Assembly (NCBI GenBank): GCA_028289645.1
Contig: JANQOK010000013.1
Span: 62,001 to 126,000 of the forward strand
Source: Anderseniella sp.
GTDB taxonomy: Bacteria > Pseudomonadota > Alphaproteobacteria > Rhizobiales > Aestuariivirgaceae
DNA length: 64,000 nucleotides
Reading direction: 5' to 3'
Shown here one piece after another: positions 16,982 through 25,802 of this stretch. A model generated the notes under the pieces. That model worked only from the letters and a program-made list of their open reading frames with translations. It was not told where the DNA came from and did not search any database. The first letter of the stretch is position 1, and every line of letters starts with the position of its first letter. A program made the translations under genes and the position numbers.

Positions 16982-17816
16982 GCGTTCAGACACGGTGACA
17001 CCGATACACTGCAACCATACCCCGCGCACGCAGCCTGAAGGCAGGCGCGATTCCGAAGCCTTCCTGATCGGACTTGGCGACAGAGTGCGGGCCGAGCGCA
17101 AGGCGCGCGGCCTGTCGCGACGGGTATTGTCGGGCATATCCGGGGTGTCCGAGCGCTATCTCGCCCAGCTTGAAACCGGTTCCGGCAACATCTCGATCAT
17201 TCTGCTTCGCGACATTGCCATGTCGCTCGGTGTGTCTCTGGAAGAGCTGGTCTCAGAGACCCGTTCGCTGCCGGAAGGCCACTCAGGCCGCAGCCAGCGC
17301 ATTGCGCTGGTGGGATTGCGCGGTGCCGGAAAGTCCACGCTCGGCTTCAGCCTGGCACGCGCCCTGGACATGCCGTTTGTGGAGCTCAATGACGAAATCG
17401 AACGCCAGAGCGGCCTGCCGGTCGCCGAGATCTTCAACCTGTACGGCCAGAACGGTTACCGCAGGCTGGAGGCCGATGCGCTGGAGACCATAGCCTCGCG
17501 CCACCAGAGCGTGGTTCTGGCGGTCGCCGGCGGTATTGTCGCCGACGGAGATGCGTACAGCAACCTGTTGCGGGATTTCCACACCGTCTGGCTGAAGGCC
17601 AGCGCGGAAGAGCATATGAACCGGGTCCGGGCGCAGGGCGACCTGCGTCCCATGGAAGGCAATCCGGCAGCCATGCAGCAATTGCGCAAACTGCTGGATG
17701 AGCGCAACGCGGACTACGCCCGGTCCCACTACAGCCTGAACACCTCCGGACTGGCGCCTGACATGGCTCACGACAACCTGGTGTCGATGGTGCGTCAGCA
17801 GATACTTGCCGGATAG
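16968..17816 (+). CDS. boxR: BoxR transcriptional regulator (XRE helix-turn-helix fused to a shikimate-kinase-like domain)
   Basis: A 282-residue regulator. Residues 33-95 form an XRE-type helix-turn-helix (RAERKARGLSRR followed by SERYLAQLETGSGNIS). From about residue 110 there is a shikimate-kinase-like domain with Walker A GLRGAGKST at 116-124. In characterised BzdR/BoxR proteins this domain binds benzoyl-CoA and relieves repression. The first 30 residues are an unconserved basic leader; the ATG at 16968 overlaps boxA, and later starts would cut into the helix-turn-helix only after residue 80, so this start is preferred. Its likely target is the TGCA-containing palindrome upstream of boxC. 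Confidence 0.92.
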   Translation: MKPTERSDTVTPIHCNHTPRTQPEGRRDSEAFLIGLGDRVRAERKARGLSRRVLSGISGVSERYLAQLETGSGNISIILLRDIAMSLGVSLEELVSETRSLPEGHSGRSQRIALVGLRGAGKSTLGFSLARALDMPFVELNDEIERQSGLPVAEIFNLYGQNGYRRLEADALETIASRHQSVVLAVAGGIVADGDAYSNLLRDFHTVWLKASAEEHMNRVRAQGDLRPMEGNPAAMQQLRKLLDERNADYARSHYSLNTSGLAPDMAHDNLVSMVRQQILAG

Positions 17817-17898
17817 GCTTCGCCATCCCTTGAAATGCAGTCTTGGTTGGCTGATCATTCGCCGAACCAGCAATTCCTGAATTTTCGGAGCGAATGAC

Positions 17899-19416
17899 AT
17901 GACGGCACCCGCCGCAATACGGCTTGACGAAACTGACAATGTGGCCACCGCGACCAGGGTCCTTGAGATTGGCGAAGAGGTGTTCGGCGCTGTTGCCAGC
18001 GACCGCGTCGCACGTGGCCACAAGATCGCCCTCAACACCATCGCAGTCGGTCAGCCTGTCACCAAATACGGTCAGTTCATCGGCACCGCGTCCACCGACA
18101 TCACACCGGGCATGCATGTGCACACCCACAATGTGAATTTTGAAAGCACCGCGCAGTCTTACGAATTCTCCACCGCTGTTCGTGACGTGGATCTGGTGGA
18201 TGAGGCGAATCGGGCGACATTTGAAGGGTTTCGGCGCGACAACGGCAGGGTCGGAACCCGCAACTACATTGCGATCATCACATCGGTGAACTGCTCGGCG
18301 ACTGCGGCCCGCATGATTGCCGATCATTTTACGCCTGCTGAACTCGCCGACTATCCGAACGTGGACGGCGTGGTTGCATTCGTGCACGGCACCGGGTGCG
18401 GCATGGCGGATTCCGGCGATGGTTTCGATGCCCTGCAGCGGGTGATGTGGGGTTACGCGCGCCATCCCAACCATGCCGCTGTGCTGATGGTGGGCCTTGG
18501 CTGTGAGATGAACCAGATCGACTGGCTGCTGGAAGCCTACGGGCTCGAGCGCGGCCCGCGCTTCCAGACCATGAACATACAGGACGTTGCCGGACTGCGC
18601 AGAACCATTGAAACTGGTATTGCAAAGGTCAAGGAGATGCTGCCGGCAGCCGACCAGGCGGTTCGGGAGACATGTCCGGCATCAGACCTGATGGTGGCGC
18701 TGCAGTGCGGCGGGTCGGATGCCTGGTCCGGCATCACCGCCAATCCGGCGCTTGGGCATGCGTGTGATCTGCTGGCCGCCCAGGGCGGGACTGGCGTGCT
18801 GGCCGAGACACCTGAAATCTATGGCGCCGAACACCTGCTCACCAGACGGGCGGCCACGCCGGAGGTTGGCCGCAAGCTGCTTGAACGGATCAGCTGGTGG
18901 CAAGACTATGTGGACCGCAACAACGGCTCGCTCGACAACAATCCAACGCCGGGCAACAAGCAGGGCGGCCTGACGACCATTCTTGAGAAATCCCTGGGGG
19001 CTGCGGCAAAAGGCGGCACGTCTCCTCTCAATGGCGTCTACAAGTATGCCGAACCGGTCACGGCGCGGGGTTTCACCTTCATGGACAGCCCCGGTTATGA
19101 CCCGGTGTCGGTGACGGGACAGATTGCTTCCGGATGCAATCTGGTGACGTTTACCACCGGGCGCGGGTCGGCATTTGGCTCAAAACCGGCACCTACACTC
19201 AAAATTGCCACCAATTCCGAACTTGCCGCGCGCATGCCGGAAGACATGGACATCGATGCCGGCCGCATTCTGTCGGGCGAAGCGAGTGTCGAGCAGGTGG
19301 GCAAGGAAATCTTCCAAGCCTGGTTGCGACTTGCCTCTGGCGAAGGCTCGCTTTCGGAAAACCAGGGGCTTGGAGATCACGAGTTCGTGCCCTGGCAAAT
19401 CGGCGCCACAATGTGA
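17899..19416 (+). CDS. UxaA family (altronate/galactarate dehydratase-like) hydrolyase
   Basis: A 505-residue sugar-acid dehydratase of the UxaA family, with an N-terminal SAF domain (about residues 10-95; it contains GMHVHTHNV) and the large catalytic part from about residue 105 (GRVGTRNYIAIITSVNCSA, GTGCGM, LQCGGSDAWSG, SGCNLVTFTTGRGSAFG). These motifs are those of altronate and galactarate dehydratases, which remove water from hexonates or aldarates. It starts 82 bp after boxR behind a GGAG site and is 16 bp upstream of the cytochrome gene. It may therefore belong with the two following sugar-oxidation genes and not with the box operon. The exact substrate is unknown. Confidence 0.85.
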   Translation: MTAPAAIRLDETDNVATATRVLEIGEEVFGAVASDRVARGHKIALNTIAVGQPVTKYGQFIGTASTDITPGMHVHTHNVNFESTAQSYEFSTAVRDVDLVDEANRATFEGFRRDNGRVGTRNYIAIITSVNCSATAARMIADHFTPAELADYPNVDGVVAFVHGTGCGMADSGDGFDALQRVMWGYARHPNHAAVLMVGLGCEMNQIDWLLEAYGLERGPRFQTMNIQDVAGLRRTIETGIAKVKEMLPAADQAVRETCPASDLMVALQCGGSDAWSGITANPALGHACDLLAAQGGTGVLAETPEIYGAEHLLTRRAATPEVGRKLLERISWWQDYVDRNNGSLDNNPTPGNKQGGLTTILEKSLGAAAKGGTSPLNGVYKYAEPVTARGFTFMDSPGYDPVSVTGQIASGCNLVTFTTGRGSAFGSKPAPTLKIATNSELAARMPEDMDIDAGRILSGEASVEQVGKEIFQAWLRLASGEGSLSENQGLGDHEFVPWQIGATM

Positions 19417-19432
19417 AGCGTATAAGGCTCAC

Positions 19433-20650
19433 ATGAGAGCGATAGTTATTGCAGTTTTCGCTGCCGCTGTCCTTGCAGGCGATGCAAACGCGCAGGAGAT
19501 GACCGGCGCCCAGATGTTTCGGCAGAATTGGACCAGTGCCGAAACCGCTTCCGATGGTCTCGGGCCTATCTTCAATGAAGCGTCCTGCCATGCCTGCCAC
19601 TGGTTTGGTGGCGGTGCCCGTATCCGGGTCCGGCCGGACGGCGAAGTGGCCGGCGCGGGTGTGCTGCTGCGCCATACCTTTGTCGACGGCACCGGTGATC
19701 CGCACTACGGTGTGCAACTGCAGAACAAGGCGGTCGATGGTGTTGCGGCGGAAGGCGTGGCAGACCTCAGTGCATTGCAGGTGGCCGGCGGTCTGACCCG
19801 GTTCCTGGCATCGGTCCGGTTTGCCAGCGGGCCGGGGCGCACTGCCGGTATCACTATGTCGTTGCGGGCAGCGCCTGCGCTCGACTCCACCGCGCTGGTC
19901 GCGCGTGTATCAAATGCGGCGATCATCAAAGGCGCCGACTCTCAGGACAAGAACAAGAATGGCATATCGGGCCGGGTGCACCTGTTGCAGGTGCCGGGCG
20001 AGCGGCCGAAAATCGGCCGTTTCAACTGGAAGGCCACGGCGCCCAGGGTGGAGGACCAGGTGGCCAATGCGCTCTGGTTCGACATGGGGTTGACGTCAAC
20101 GGCCCATCGCGCGCCGCAGGGCGAATGCACTTCTCGGCAGGAGGATTGCCTGAATGCTGCCGGCAGCCAGTCGCCGGACCTGGCTCCCGACTTCACCGAC
20201 AATGAGATAGCAGCGCTTGCTGACCATGTGCGCTCGCTGGTTGCGCCGCCGACAGTGCCGGATCAGCCGCAAAGCTTCGCGGACGCCGGATGCAACTCCT
20301 GTCATACACCTTACATGGAAACAGAAGATGGGGGTTCCGTCGCCCTGTATTCGAACTTGCTGCTGCACGATATGGGCGAGGGACTGACATCTTATGGCGG
20401 AGAAGGGTCGGCCCGGCCTACAGAGTGGCGCACGACGCCGTTGGTGGGGTTCAGGGGGCAGTTGCCGGATCACCGTTATCTGCATGATGGCCGCGCGGCC
20501 AACATTGATGAAGCAATTCGCTGGCATGGCGGCGAAGCGCAACGATCCCGGGACGCATACATGGCTCTGTCTGCGTCGGAAAAACTTAAACTGACATCTT
20601 TTGTACTGGCGCTGATGTCGTCCATGCCGGTGCCGCCACAAGGAGAATGA
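19433..20650 (+). CDS. Periplasmic di-heme c-type cytochrome oxidoreductase (DHOR family)
   Basis: A 405-residue exported protein. The ATG at 19433 gives a clean signal peptide of about 20 residues ending in ANA; the reading frame extends upstream through the end of the UxaA-type gene, but that part is not signal-like. Two heme c attachment motifs are present: CHACH at residues 52-56 and CNSCH at about 287-291. The spacing and surroundings (FNEASCHACHWFGG, FADAGCNSCHTP, HDGRAANIDEAIRWHGGEA) match the family often labelled thiol oxidoreductase, related to di-heme peroxidases. It lies directly before a PQQ-dependent dehydrogenase, so accepting electrons from that enzyme is a reasonable guess. 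Confidence 0.87.
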   Translation: MRAIVIAVFAAAVLAGDANAQEMTGAQMFRQNWTSAETASDGLGPIFNEASCHACHWFGGGARIRVRPDGEVAGAGVLLRHTFVDGTGDPHYGVQLQNKAVDGVAAEGVADLSALQVAGGLTRFLASVRFASGPGRTAGITMSLRAAPALDSTALVARVSNAAIIKGADSQDKNKNGISGRVHLLQVPGERPKIGRFNWKATAPRVEDQVANALWFDMGLTSTAHRAPQGECTSRQEDCLNAAGSQSPDLAPDFTDNEIAALADHVRSLVAPPTVPDQPQSFADAGCNSCHTPYMETEDGGSVALYSNLLLHDMGEGLTSYGGEGSARPTEWRTTPLVGFRGQLPDHRYLHDGRAANIDEAIRWHGGEAQRSRDAYMALSASEKLKLTSFVLALMSSMPVPPQGE

Positions 20651-20652
20651 AC

Positions 20653-21768
20653 ATGAGAAAAATTGCACTTGCATTGGGACTGCTGGGCGCGTGGGCGTTG
20701 CCGGCGACTGCCGAAACATACCAGACCCGCGATTACAAGCTGGAAGTTGAAACGCTGGCCGACGGCCTCGATGCACCGTGGTCGCTGGCGTTCCTGCCGG
20801 ATGGCCGCATGCTTGTGGGGGAACGCCCGGGGCGTCTTTCGGTGGTGCCCGCTGCTGGCGGTGAGCCAGTAACGATAGAAGGTGTTGAAGGGGTTTCTGA
20901 CGGCGGTCAGGGCGGACTGCACGGTATTGCACTGGCTCCCGACTTTGAAACGACGGGCACGATGTACTACTGCCATGCGGCGTCCTATGGCGGCGGGCGG
21001 GGAACCGCGGTCACAAGAGCGCAACTGGATCTCAACGCCAACCGCCTCAATAACGTCACGCGAATATTCGAGCAAAGTCCGGTAGGCGCAACCGGCCGGC
21101 ATTTCGGCTGCCGGCTGGTGTTTGACCGGGACGGCATGCTGTTCGTGACCACCGGTGACCGCGGCAATCAGATGGATTCAGCCCAGGATCCGTCGACCGG
21201 TATCGGCAAGGTCATCCGGATTGACACGGACGGCAAGCCGGCTGTGGGAAATCCTGAGCTGGAGGGATGGGACAAACGCGTCTGGTCGATCGGGCACCGC
21301 AACATCCAGGGCGCGGCGCTGCATCCGGAAACCGGTGAGCTGTGGACGGCAGAGCACGGAGCACGCGGTGGTGACGAGGTGAACAATCCCCAGGCCGGGA
21401 AGAATTACGGCTGGCCGGTGATCACCTACGGCATCGACTATTCCGGTGCCAAGATCGGCGAGGGAACCCACAAGGAGGGCATGGAGCAGCCGGCGCACTA
21501 CTGGGATCCGTCGATCGCTCCATCGGGGCTGATGATCTACACCGGCGATGCTTTTCCCGAATGGAAGGGCAACTACTTCATCGGAGCCCTGCGCGGGGCG
21601 TCGGTGGCGCGGCTGGTGTTCGACGGCGGCAAACCGGTCGCGGAAGAGCGAATTCTGCAGGATCTGGGTGAACGCATCAGGGACGTTGTCCAGGGGCCGG
21701 ACGGGCTCATCTACCTGCTGACCGACAGCGGCGATGGTAAGGTTCTGAGGCTGAAAGTGTCGCCGTGA
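20653..21768 (+). CDS. PQQ-dependent soluble aldose sugar dehydrogenase
   Basis: A 371-residue secreted six-bladed beta-propeller quinoprotein of the Asd/YliI family, which oxidises aldoses to lactones in the periplasm. The ATG at 20653 is correctly spaced from AAGGAGA (20640-20646), whereas the ATG at 20647 overlaps that site. A signal peptide ends near ATAE (residue 19). PQQ-site motifs include GATGRHFGCRL, VTTGDRG, IGHRNIQGAA and EHGARGGDEVN followed by NYGWP. It begins two bases after the stop of the di-heme cytochrome gene, which strongly suggests that the two act in one electron-transfer path. Confidence 0.88.
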   Translation: MRKIALALGLLGAWALPATAETYQTRDYKLEVETLADGLDAPWSLAFLPDGRMLVGERPGRLSVVPAAGGEPVTIEGVEGVSDGGQGGLHGIALAPDFETTGTMYYCHAASYGGGRGTAVTRAQLDLNANRLNNVTRIFEQSPVGATGRHFGCRLVFDRDGMLFVTTGDRGNQMDSAQDPSTGIGKVIRIDTDGKPAVGNPELEGWDKRVWSIGHRNIQGAALHPETGELWTAEHGARGGDEVNNPQAGKNYGWPVITYGIDYSGAKIGEGTHKEGMEQPAHYWDPSIAPSGLMIYTGDAFPEWKGNYFIGALRGASVARLVFDGGKPVAEERILQDLGERIRDVVQGPDGLIYLLTDSGDGKVLRLKVSP

Positions 21769-21814
21769 CCTGAGGCTGTAGTGCCGACGAGAGATGTGAG
21801 GCACACATGCTGGT

Positions 21815-21903
21815 CATTCCAGCGAAGGCTGGAATCCATATTTCCACAGCTACCTGACAATCAACTCGTATTGGACCCCAGCCTACGCTGGGGTGCCGGG
21901 TGA
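21815..21903 (+). repeat. Dispersed double-hairpin repeat, copy 1
   Basis: Two perfect inverted repeats sit 40 bp apart. The first is ATTCCAGC-GAAG-GCTGGAAT at 21816-21835, and the second is ACCCCAGC-CTAC-GCTGGGGT at 21875-21894. The same two hairpins occur in reverse order at 32530-32625, and the flanking bases (GGTCCAA, ATGGATTCC) also match, so this is one repeat family present in opposite orientations. It lies between the converging sugar dehydrogenase and ChaN-like genes and may serve as a bidirectional terminator. Such small palindromic repeats are common in alphaproteobacterial genomes. Confidence 0.8.
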
Positions 21904-21938
21904 TAAGTTCCCGGTTTGTAGATTGATTGCCTGATGCG

Positions 21939-22883
21939 CTAACCCTTCATGCGCTGTTTCTTGAACACCGCACAATGATCCTTGATCTCGGAACGCGGGG
22001 TGACAATGCCGACATGGTGATGAGGCTTGCCGAAATCGGCTTCGGTCGCGCCTTCAAACACCTCCCAGAACGCCAGGCTCAGCAGGCGATCTGGCTTGTC
22101 GTCTCCGATCAGGAAACCGACGCCCCAGTCCAGCCTGGTGTGGCCGGCGCCGGCGATCAGCACGGCACCGTCTTCGTTGGCCGGGTCCATCACGGCACTG
22201 GCCATGACATGATCGCGGGCGCGCTGTATGTCGGCCATCAGCGGCAGGACGGTTTCCGGCATCATGTTGCAATGGCTTTCCGCGATCTCCTTGAGCTGTG
22301 ATTTGGCTGTTTCTTCGGGCAGGGGTTCGTTCAATCCAAGCTGTGCGCGTTCGTGGTCTGTCAGTCTTGACCCAACCCGGCCGCCGAGGCGGCGGATGGT
22401 GCTTTTTTCAAGATTGCCGGCGCGCAAAGTCAGCCGGTGCTTCAGCGCGATGTCGAATATGGGTTTGTACATGGCAAAGTCCGGCCAGCCGGACTTGCTC
22501 CATTCCAGACGTGCGGCAATATCATCTGCATTGTCGGTCGGGTTGGTGGCGAAATAGTCCAGAACCGGCTGCTGGGCTCGGCTAATCATTTCAATGACGA
22601 CTGCAGGCCGGCGGCCCTGATCAACCATATGCTGCAGGATTTCGGCCTGAAGCCGGTGATGATCCGGATTTGTGTGAATTTCACCCAGCAGCACAAAGCG
22701 CGCGGCAGCCGCTTTCCGCTTCACCTCATCCAGCGTCAGCTGCTGTCGGTCTGGGCCTGCATAGACTTTTCCGACGAGCTCGTGGTCACGGAAGTGCGGC
22801 GATTGCCAATCGGCGGCCAGCGTGCCGGAAGTCGAGATCAGCACACCGAGCAATGCCGTCATACAAACTTGCCTGATACGCAT
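21939..22883 (-). CDS. ChaN family protein (haem-binding uptake, Tiki superfamily)
   Basis: A 314-residue exported protein with a signal peptide (about residues 1-23, ending TLAA) and the ChaN domain. The conserved FVLLGEIHTNPDHHRLQ segment (about residues 63-79), AVVIEMISRAQQPVLD and the late GAVLIAGAGHTRLDWGVGF are typical of this family. ChaN-like proteins have been linked to haem binding and iron uptake, and the superfamily includes putative metalloproteases. No lipobox is evident, so it is probably periplasmic. The ATG follows a GGAG site. It is transcribed away from the amidohydrolase operon, with a 170-bp intergenic region. No iron-transport genes are adjacent. Confidence 0.82.
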   Translation of the reverse strand: MRIRQVCMTALLGVLISTSGTLAADWQSPHFRDHELVGKVYAGPDRQQLTLDEVKRKAAAARFVLLGEIHTNPDHHRLQAEILQHMVDQGRRPAVVIEMISRAQQPVLDYFATNPTDNADDIAARLEWSKSGWPDFAMYKPIFDIALKHRLTLRAGNLEKSTIRRLGGRVGSRLTDHERAQLGLNEPLPEETAKSQLKEIAESHCNMMPETVLPLMADIQRARDHVMASAVMDPANEDGAVLIAGAGHTRLDWGVGFLIGDDKPDRLLSLAFWEVFEGATEADFGKPHHHVGIVTPRSEIKDHCAVFKKQRMKG

Positions 22884-23053
22884 GTGACATCTCCTGGAAA
22901 CTACAGCCCAAACCTAGATTGAAATGATGGGCAACAGATGGCAGGCTCATTTCCATTAGTCTAACGGCTGCTAATAGGTGCCGGATCGTCAATCGCGTGG
23001 CCGCATCAGCGTAGCATGTCGAAATCGTTGCAATTGTTGAAGAGTGATACCGC

Positions 23054-24082
23054 ATGAAAGTTGTTCGCAGTGATGACCATCTGAAACACTTTCCGAAGGG
23101 CGAACTGGCCGGCGGCCTGTTTGTGCGGCCGTTTGAGTGTCCGGAGCGGTGGCAACACATCATGGATCGGCTGGGGACGCGGGGTTTCCAGGACCATGTC
23201 GAACCGGCGGACCTCGATATCGGTCCGGTGCGACAGATACATGATGCCGGTTTTCTGGAATTTCTGGAAACCTCCTGGGACCGTTGGGTTGCGGAAGGCT
23301 ACGAGGGTGAAATCCTGGCCACCTGCTTCCCGGCGCGGCGCATGCAGGTGCGCAAGCCGGAACAGATCGATGGGCTGGTCGGATATTATGCCCTGGCGGT
23401 CGAGACGGCGATCACGTCGGGTACCTGGGAGGCCGCACAGGCCAGTGCGGCAATCGCGCAGACAGCGCAGAGGATTGTTGCGGGCGGAGCCCGGTCGGCA
23501 TTTGCACTGTGCCGTCCGCCCGGACACCACGCCGCCAAGGACATGTATGGCGGCTATTGCTTTTTGAACAATGCCGCCATTGCGGCCCAGATGTTTCTGA
23601 ACGACGGCGCTGGACGGGTGGCGATCCTGGACCCGGACTTTCACCACGGTAACGGCACACAGGACATTTTCTATGACCGGGAGGATGTCCTGTTCCTGTC
23701 GCTGCATGGCGCGCCGGAGCATGCGTTTCCACACTTCCTGGGGTATGAAGACGAGACCGGGGCAGGCAAGGGTGAAGGCTTTACCGCAAACTATGCCATG
23801 CCGCCCGGTACCGGATACGACAAGTGGGGCAGCGCAATGGATGACGCCATCAAGCGGATCGAGGCCTACTCGCCGGATGCGCTGGTGGTATCGCTCGGTG
23901 TGGATACCTTCGAGCGCGACCCGATCAGCTTCTTCAAGCTGAAGTCGGATGATTTCACCGACTATGGCGGTCGTATCGCGAAGCTGAAACTGCCGACGCT
24001 ATTCTGTATGGAAGGCGGGTATGCGGTCGAGGAAATCGGTGTCAACACCGTGAACGTGCTGGAAGGTTTTGAAAATGGTTGA
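23054..24082 (+). CDS. Histone deacetylase family / acetylpolyamine amidohydrolase-like protein
   Basis: A 342-residue zinc deacetylase of the arginase/deacetylase fold. All catalytic elements are present: the His pair in RPPGHHA (H158, H159), the zinc ligands in DPDFHHGNGT (D195, H197) and SLGVDTFERDP (D284), and the catalytic Tyr in GGYAVEEIG (Y323). The GVDTFERDP form and the overall length resemble bacterial acetylpolyamine amidohydrolases more than eukaryotic HDACs. Its stop overlaps the start of the next gene by 8 bp. The substrate is not known; polyamine or another N-acyl amine is a family-based guess. The two coupled partner genes point to a specific, undescribed role. Confidence 0.88.
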   Translation: MKVVRSDDHLKHFPKGELAGGLFVRPFECPERWQHIMDRLGTRGFQDHVEPADLDIGPVRQIHDAGFLEFLETSWDRWVAEGYEGEILATCFPARRMQVRKPEQIDGLVGYYALAVETAITSGTWEAAQASAAIAQTAQRIVAGGARSAFALCRPPGHHAAKDMYGGYCFLNNAAIAAQMFLNDGAGRVAILDPDFHHGNGTQDIFYDREDVLFLSLHGAPEHAFPHFLGYEDETGAGKGEGFTANYAMPPGTGYDKWGSAMDDAIKRIEAYSPDALVVSLGVDTFERDPISFFKLKSDDFTDYGGRIAKLKLPTLFCMEGGYAVEEIGVNTVNVLEGFENG

Positions 24083-25802
24083 TGCAACACCTGTCTTGCC
24101 GGCGGAAACCCGGGTAGCCGAATTGATGCGTCCACCGCAAGAGGTCATGCGGCTGGCTCGCATGGGGGCATCGCACCAGACACGACTGTCGTTCATGCGC
24201 GCCATCTTGCGCCGTATTAAGCGAGAAGGCTGGCAGGTGGAGCGCACCATATGGGATGTGGATGAGAAGGGTGTCGGCGTCGGCGTTTATGAGGCCCGGG
24301 GGCCTGAGAACACTTATTCGCTGATCGCCTATGCCAATGACCTGCCACCGGAAAAGCGCTCCGACCGGGTGATCGCCACGGAATGGGATGCCTCGTTTGC
24401 CCTGTTTGACGGGGTGCCGACGAAAGCCGACATCGACCGGCTGCGGAACAACGTGCCGAAGCAGGAAGCAGGCCGCTGTGCAGCCAGCGAACTCGTGCTG
24501 TCGCGCGCCAACAAGTCGGTGCGGTTGTTTGACCATGTCGTGGACTGCCTGGCGCAAGGGAAGCAGCCGGATGTGGCGGAAATCGACAAGGTCGGCTACC
24601 TGATGCGCACCACGGCTGTGTACGGCAATGGCAAGTTTGGCCTGGCTGACCGGGACTTGTACGCTAGGCGGGAGGAAGCCGGCGGGCCGTTCCGTGTCGA
24701 GCTGCTGGCGGTCTGGCTGATCCGGGCGTTCACGGTGGACATTGTTGAACACATGGCGCGCGTCAGGGGCGGTGCCGATGCGGTTCCCCTGGACCGCGAA
24801 ATCCGGAGACGCCTTGGGGTTGGCAATTCAACCGGGCTGGGCATGGCGCCATTCCTGGTTACCCACCCGGCTTTGCTGAACGCCTGGATCACGGCACGGG
24901 AGACAGCCCTGGCGCGGGTCCGTGCCCTGCCTGCTGCCAGCGCCGACACGATCGCATGTTTTCGGGAACAGCTGGACCGGGCGCATGCCGGCCTGGAGCG
25001 CTGGCGCACGCCGGATGAACGCCAGTCCCTGCGCGTATGCGAGCTGGCTGGTGATTTTGACAAGCTCAAGGGCCACCTTGAGCAAGGCGTCCTGACCGCA
25101 CCGGACCCGTGGAACGAGCTCTACCTGTGGGCCACTGCCAACCTTACACTGGAAGGCCAGGAGGCGGTGTGTTCGCTGATGATCGAACCTCATGGCGATC
25201 TGGTCGACGACCTGGCCAGTGAAATGGCTGCGGATGAAAGCAGGACGTTCGCCATCGACGGCAGGATGAAGCTTGGTGAGCTGTCTGCCCTTGCTGCCAG
25301 GCACTTTGACTGGGCGCTGGCAACGGACTTTGATGCCGCGGATCAAATGGCGCGGTTCTGGTATGTGTCGGAAGAAAAACTGGAGCCGCGGCTGGGCGAG
25401 CGGCACGAGGAAGACGGGGCCGAGCTTGAACAGCGCCTCGGCATCGGCCGCGAGGTTGCCATGATGATGGCGGCGCTTGATGGCGAGTCGGAAAATACCT
25501 TGCTGGCGGAGTTCCTGCTGCGGCATCCCGAACACCGCCACGCGGCCCGCCGGGTGCAGCTTTCAGCCAGGCTGCCGTATGCCGAAATTCATGACAACGT
25601 ACTGTCGGCATCGATGATGCCGATCGACATGTTGCGCTGTAAACTGGCTTTCTTCGGCGCATCCAGATTTGATCCGAAATCAGATCGCTGGGTGCGGATC
25701 ACCATGTATGCTGATGCGCCGTTCCCGGACGAGATTGCCGGCATGGACGCGGACGACTGGTCCTGGCCGCTGACTGACGATGCCCGGCCCCTGGAACGAT
25801 GA
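24075..25802 (+). CDS. Uncharacterised 575-residue cytoplasmic protein in the deacetylase operon
   Basis: I do not recognise this family. The ATG at 24075 is 8 bp after GGAAGG and overlaps the deacetylase gene; a TTG six bases earlier is less likely. There is no signal peptide or membrane segment. The protein looks folded throughout, without long low-complexity parts: an alpha/beta N-terminal part (YEARGPENTYSLIAYAND, RSDRVIATEWDASFALFDG), a segment YLMRTTAVYGNGKFGLADRD at about residues 175-195, then a mainly helical part rich in Trp, Arg and Glu. Base composition and codon use match the neighbours. It overlaps the DUF3726 gene by 4 bp (ATGA). The operon suggests that it works together with a deacetylase. 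Confidence 0.8.
   Translation: MVDATPVLPAETRVAELMRPPQEVMRLARMGASHQTRLSFMRAILRRIKREGWQVERTIWDVDEKGVGVGVYEARGPENTYSLIAYANDLPPEKRSDRVIATEWDASFALFDGVPTKADIDRLRNNVPKQEAGRCAASELVLSRANKSVRLFDHVVDCLAQGKQPDVAEIDKVGYLMRTTAVYGNGKFGLADRDLYARREEAGGPFRVELLAVWLIRAFTVDIVEHMARVRGGADAVPLDREIRRRLGVGNSTGLGMAPFLVTHPALLNAWITARETALARVRALPAASADTIACFREQLDRAHAGLERWRTPDERQSLRVCELAGDFDKLKGHLEQGVLTAPDPWNELYLWATANLTLEGQEAVCSLMIEPHGDLVDDLASEMAADESRTFAIDGRMKLGELSALAARHFDWALATDFDAADQMARFWYVSEEKLEPRLGERHEEDGAELEQRLGIGREVAMMMAALDGESENTLLAEFLLRHPEHRHAARRVQLSARLPYAEIHDNVLSASMMPIDMLRCKLAFFGASRFDPKSDRWVRITMYADAPFPDEIAGMDADDWSWPLTDDARPLER

Noticed and set aside
17817-17898. A GGTT...AACC inverted repeat between boxR and the UxaA-type gene as a terminator
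   Set aside because: Only four base pairs form before mismatches, and there is no T-run, so termination here is not supported.
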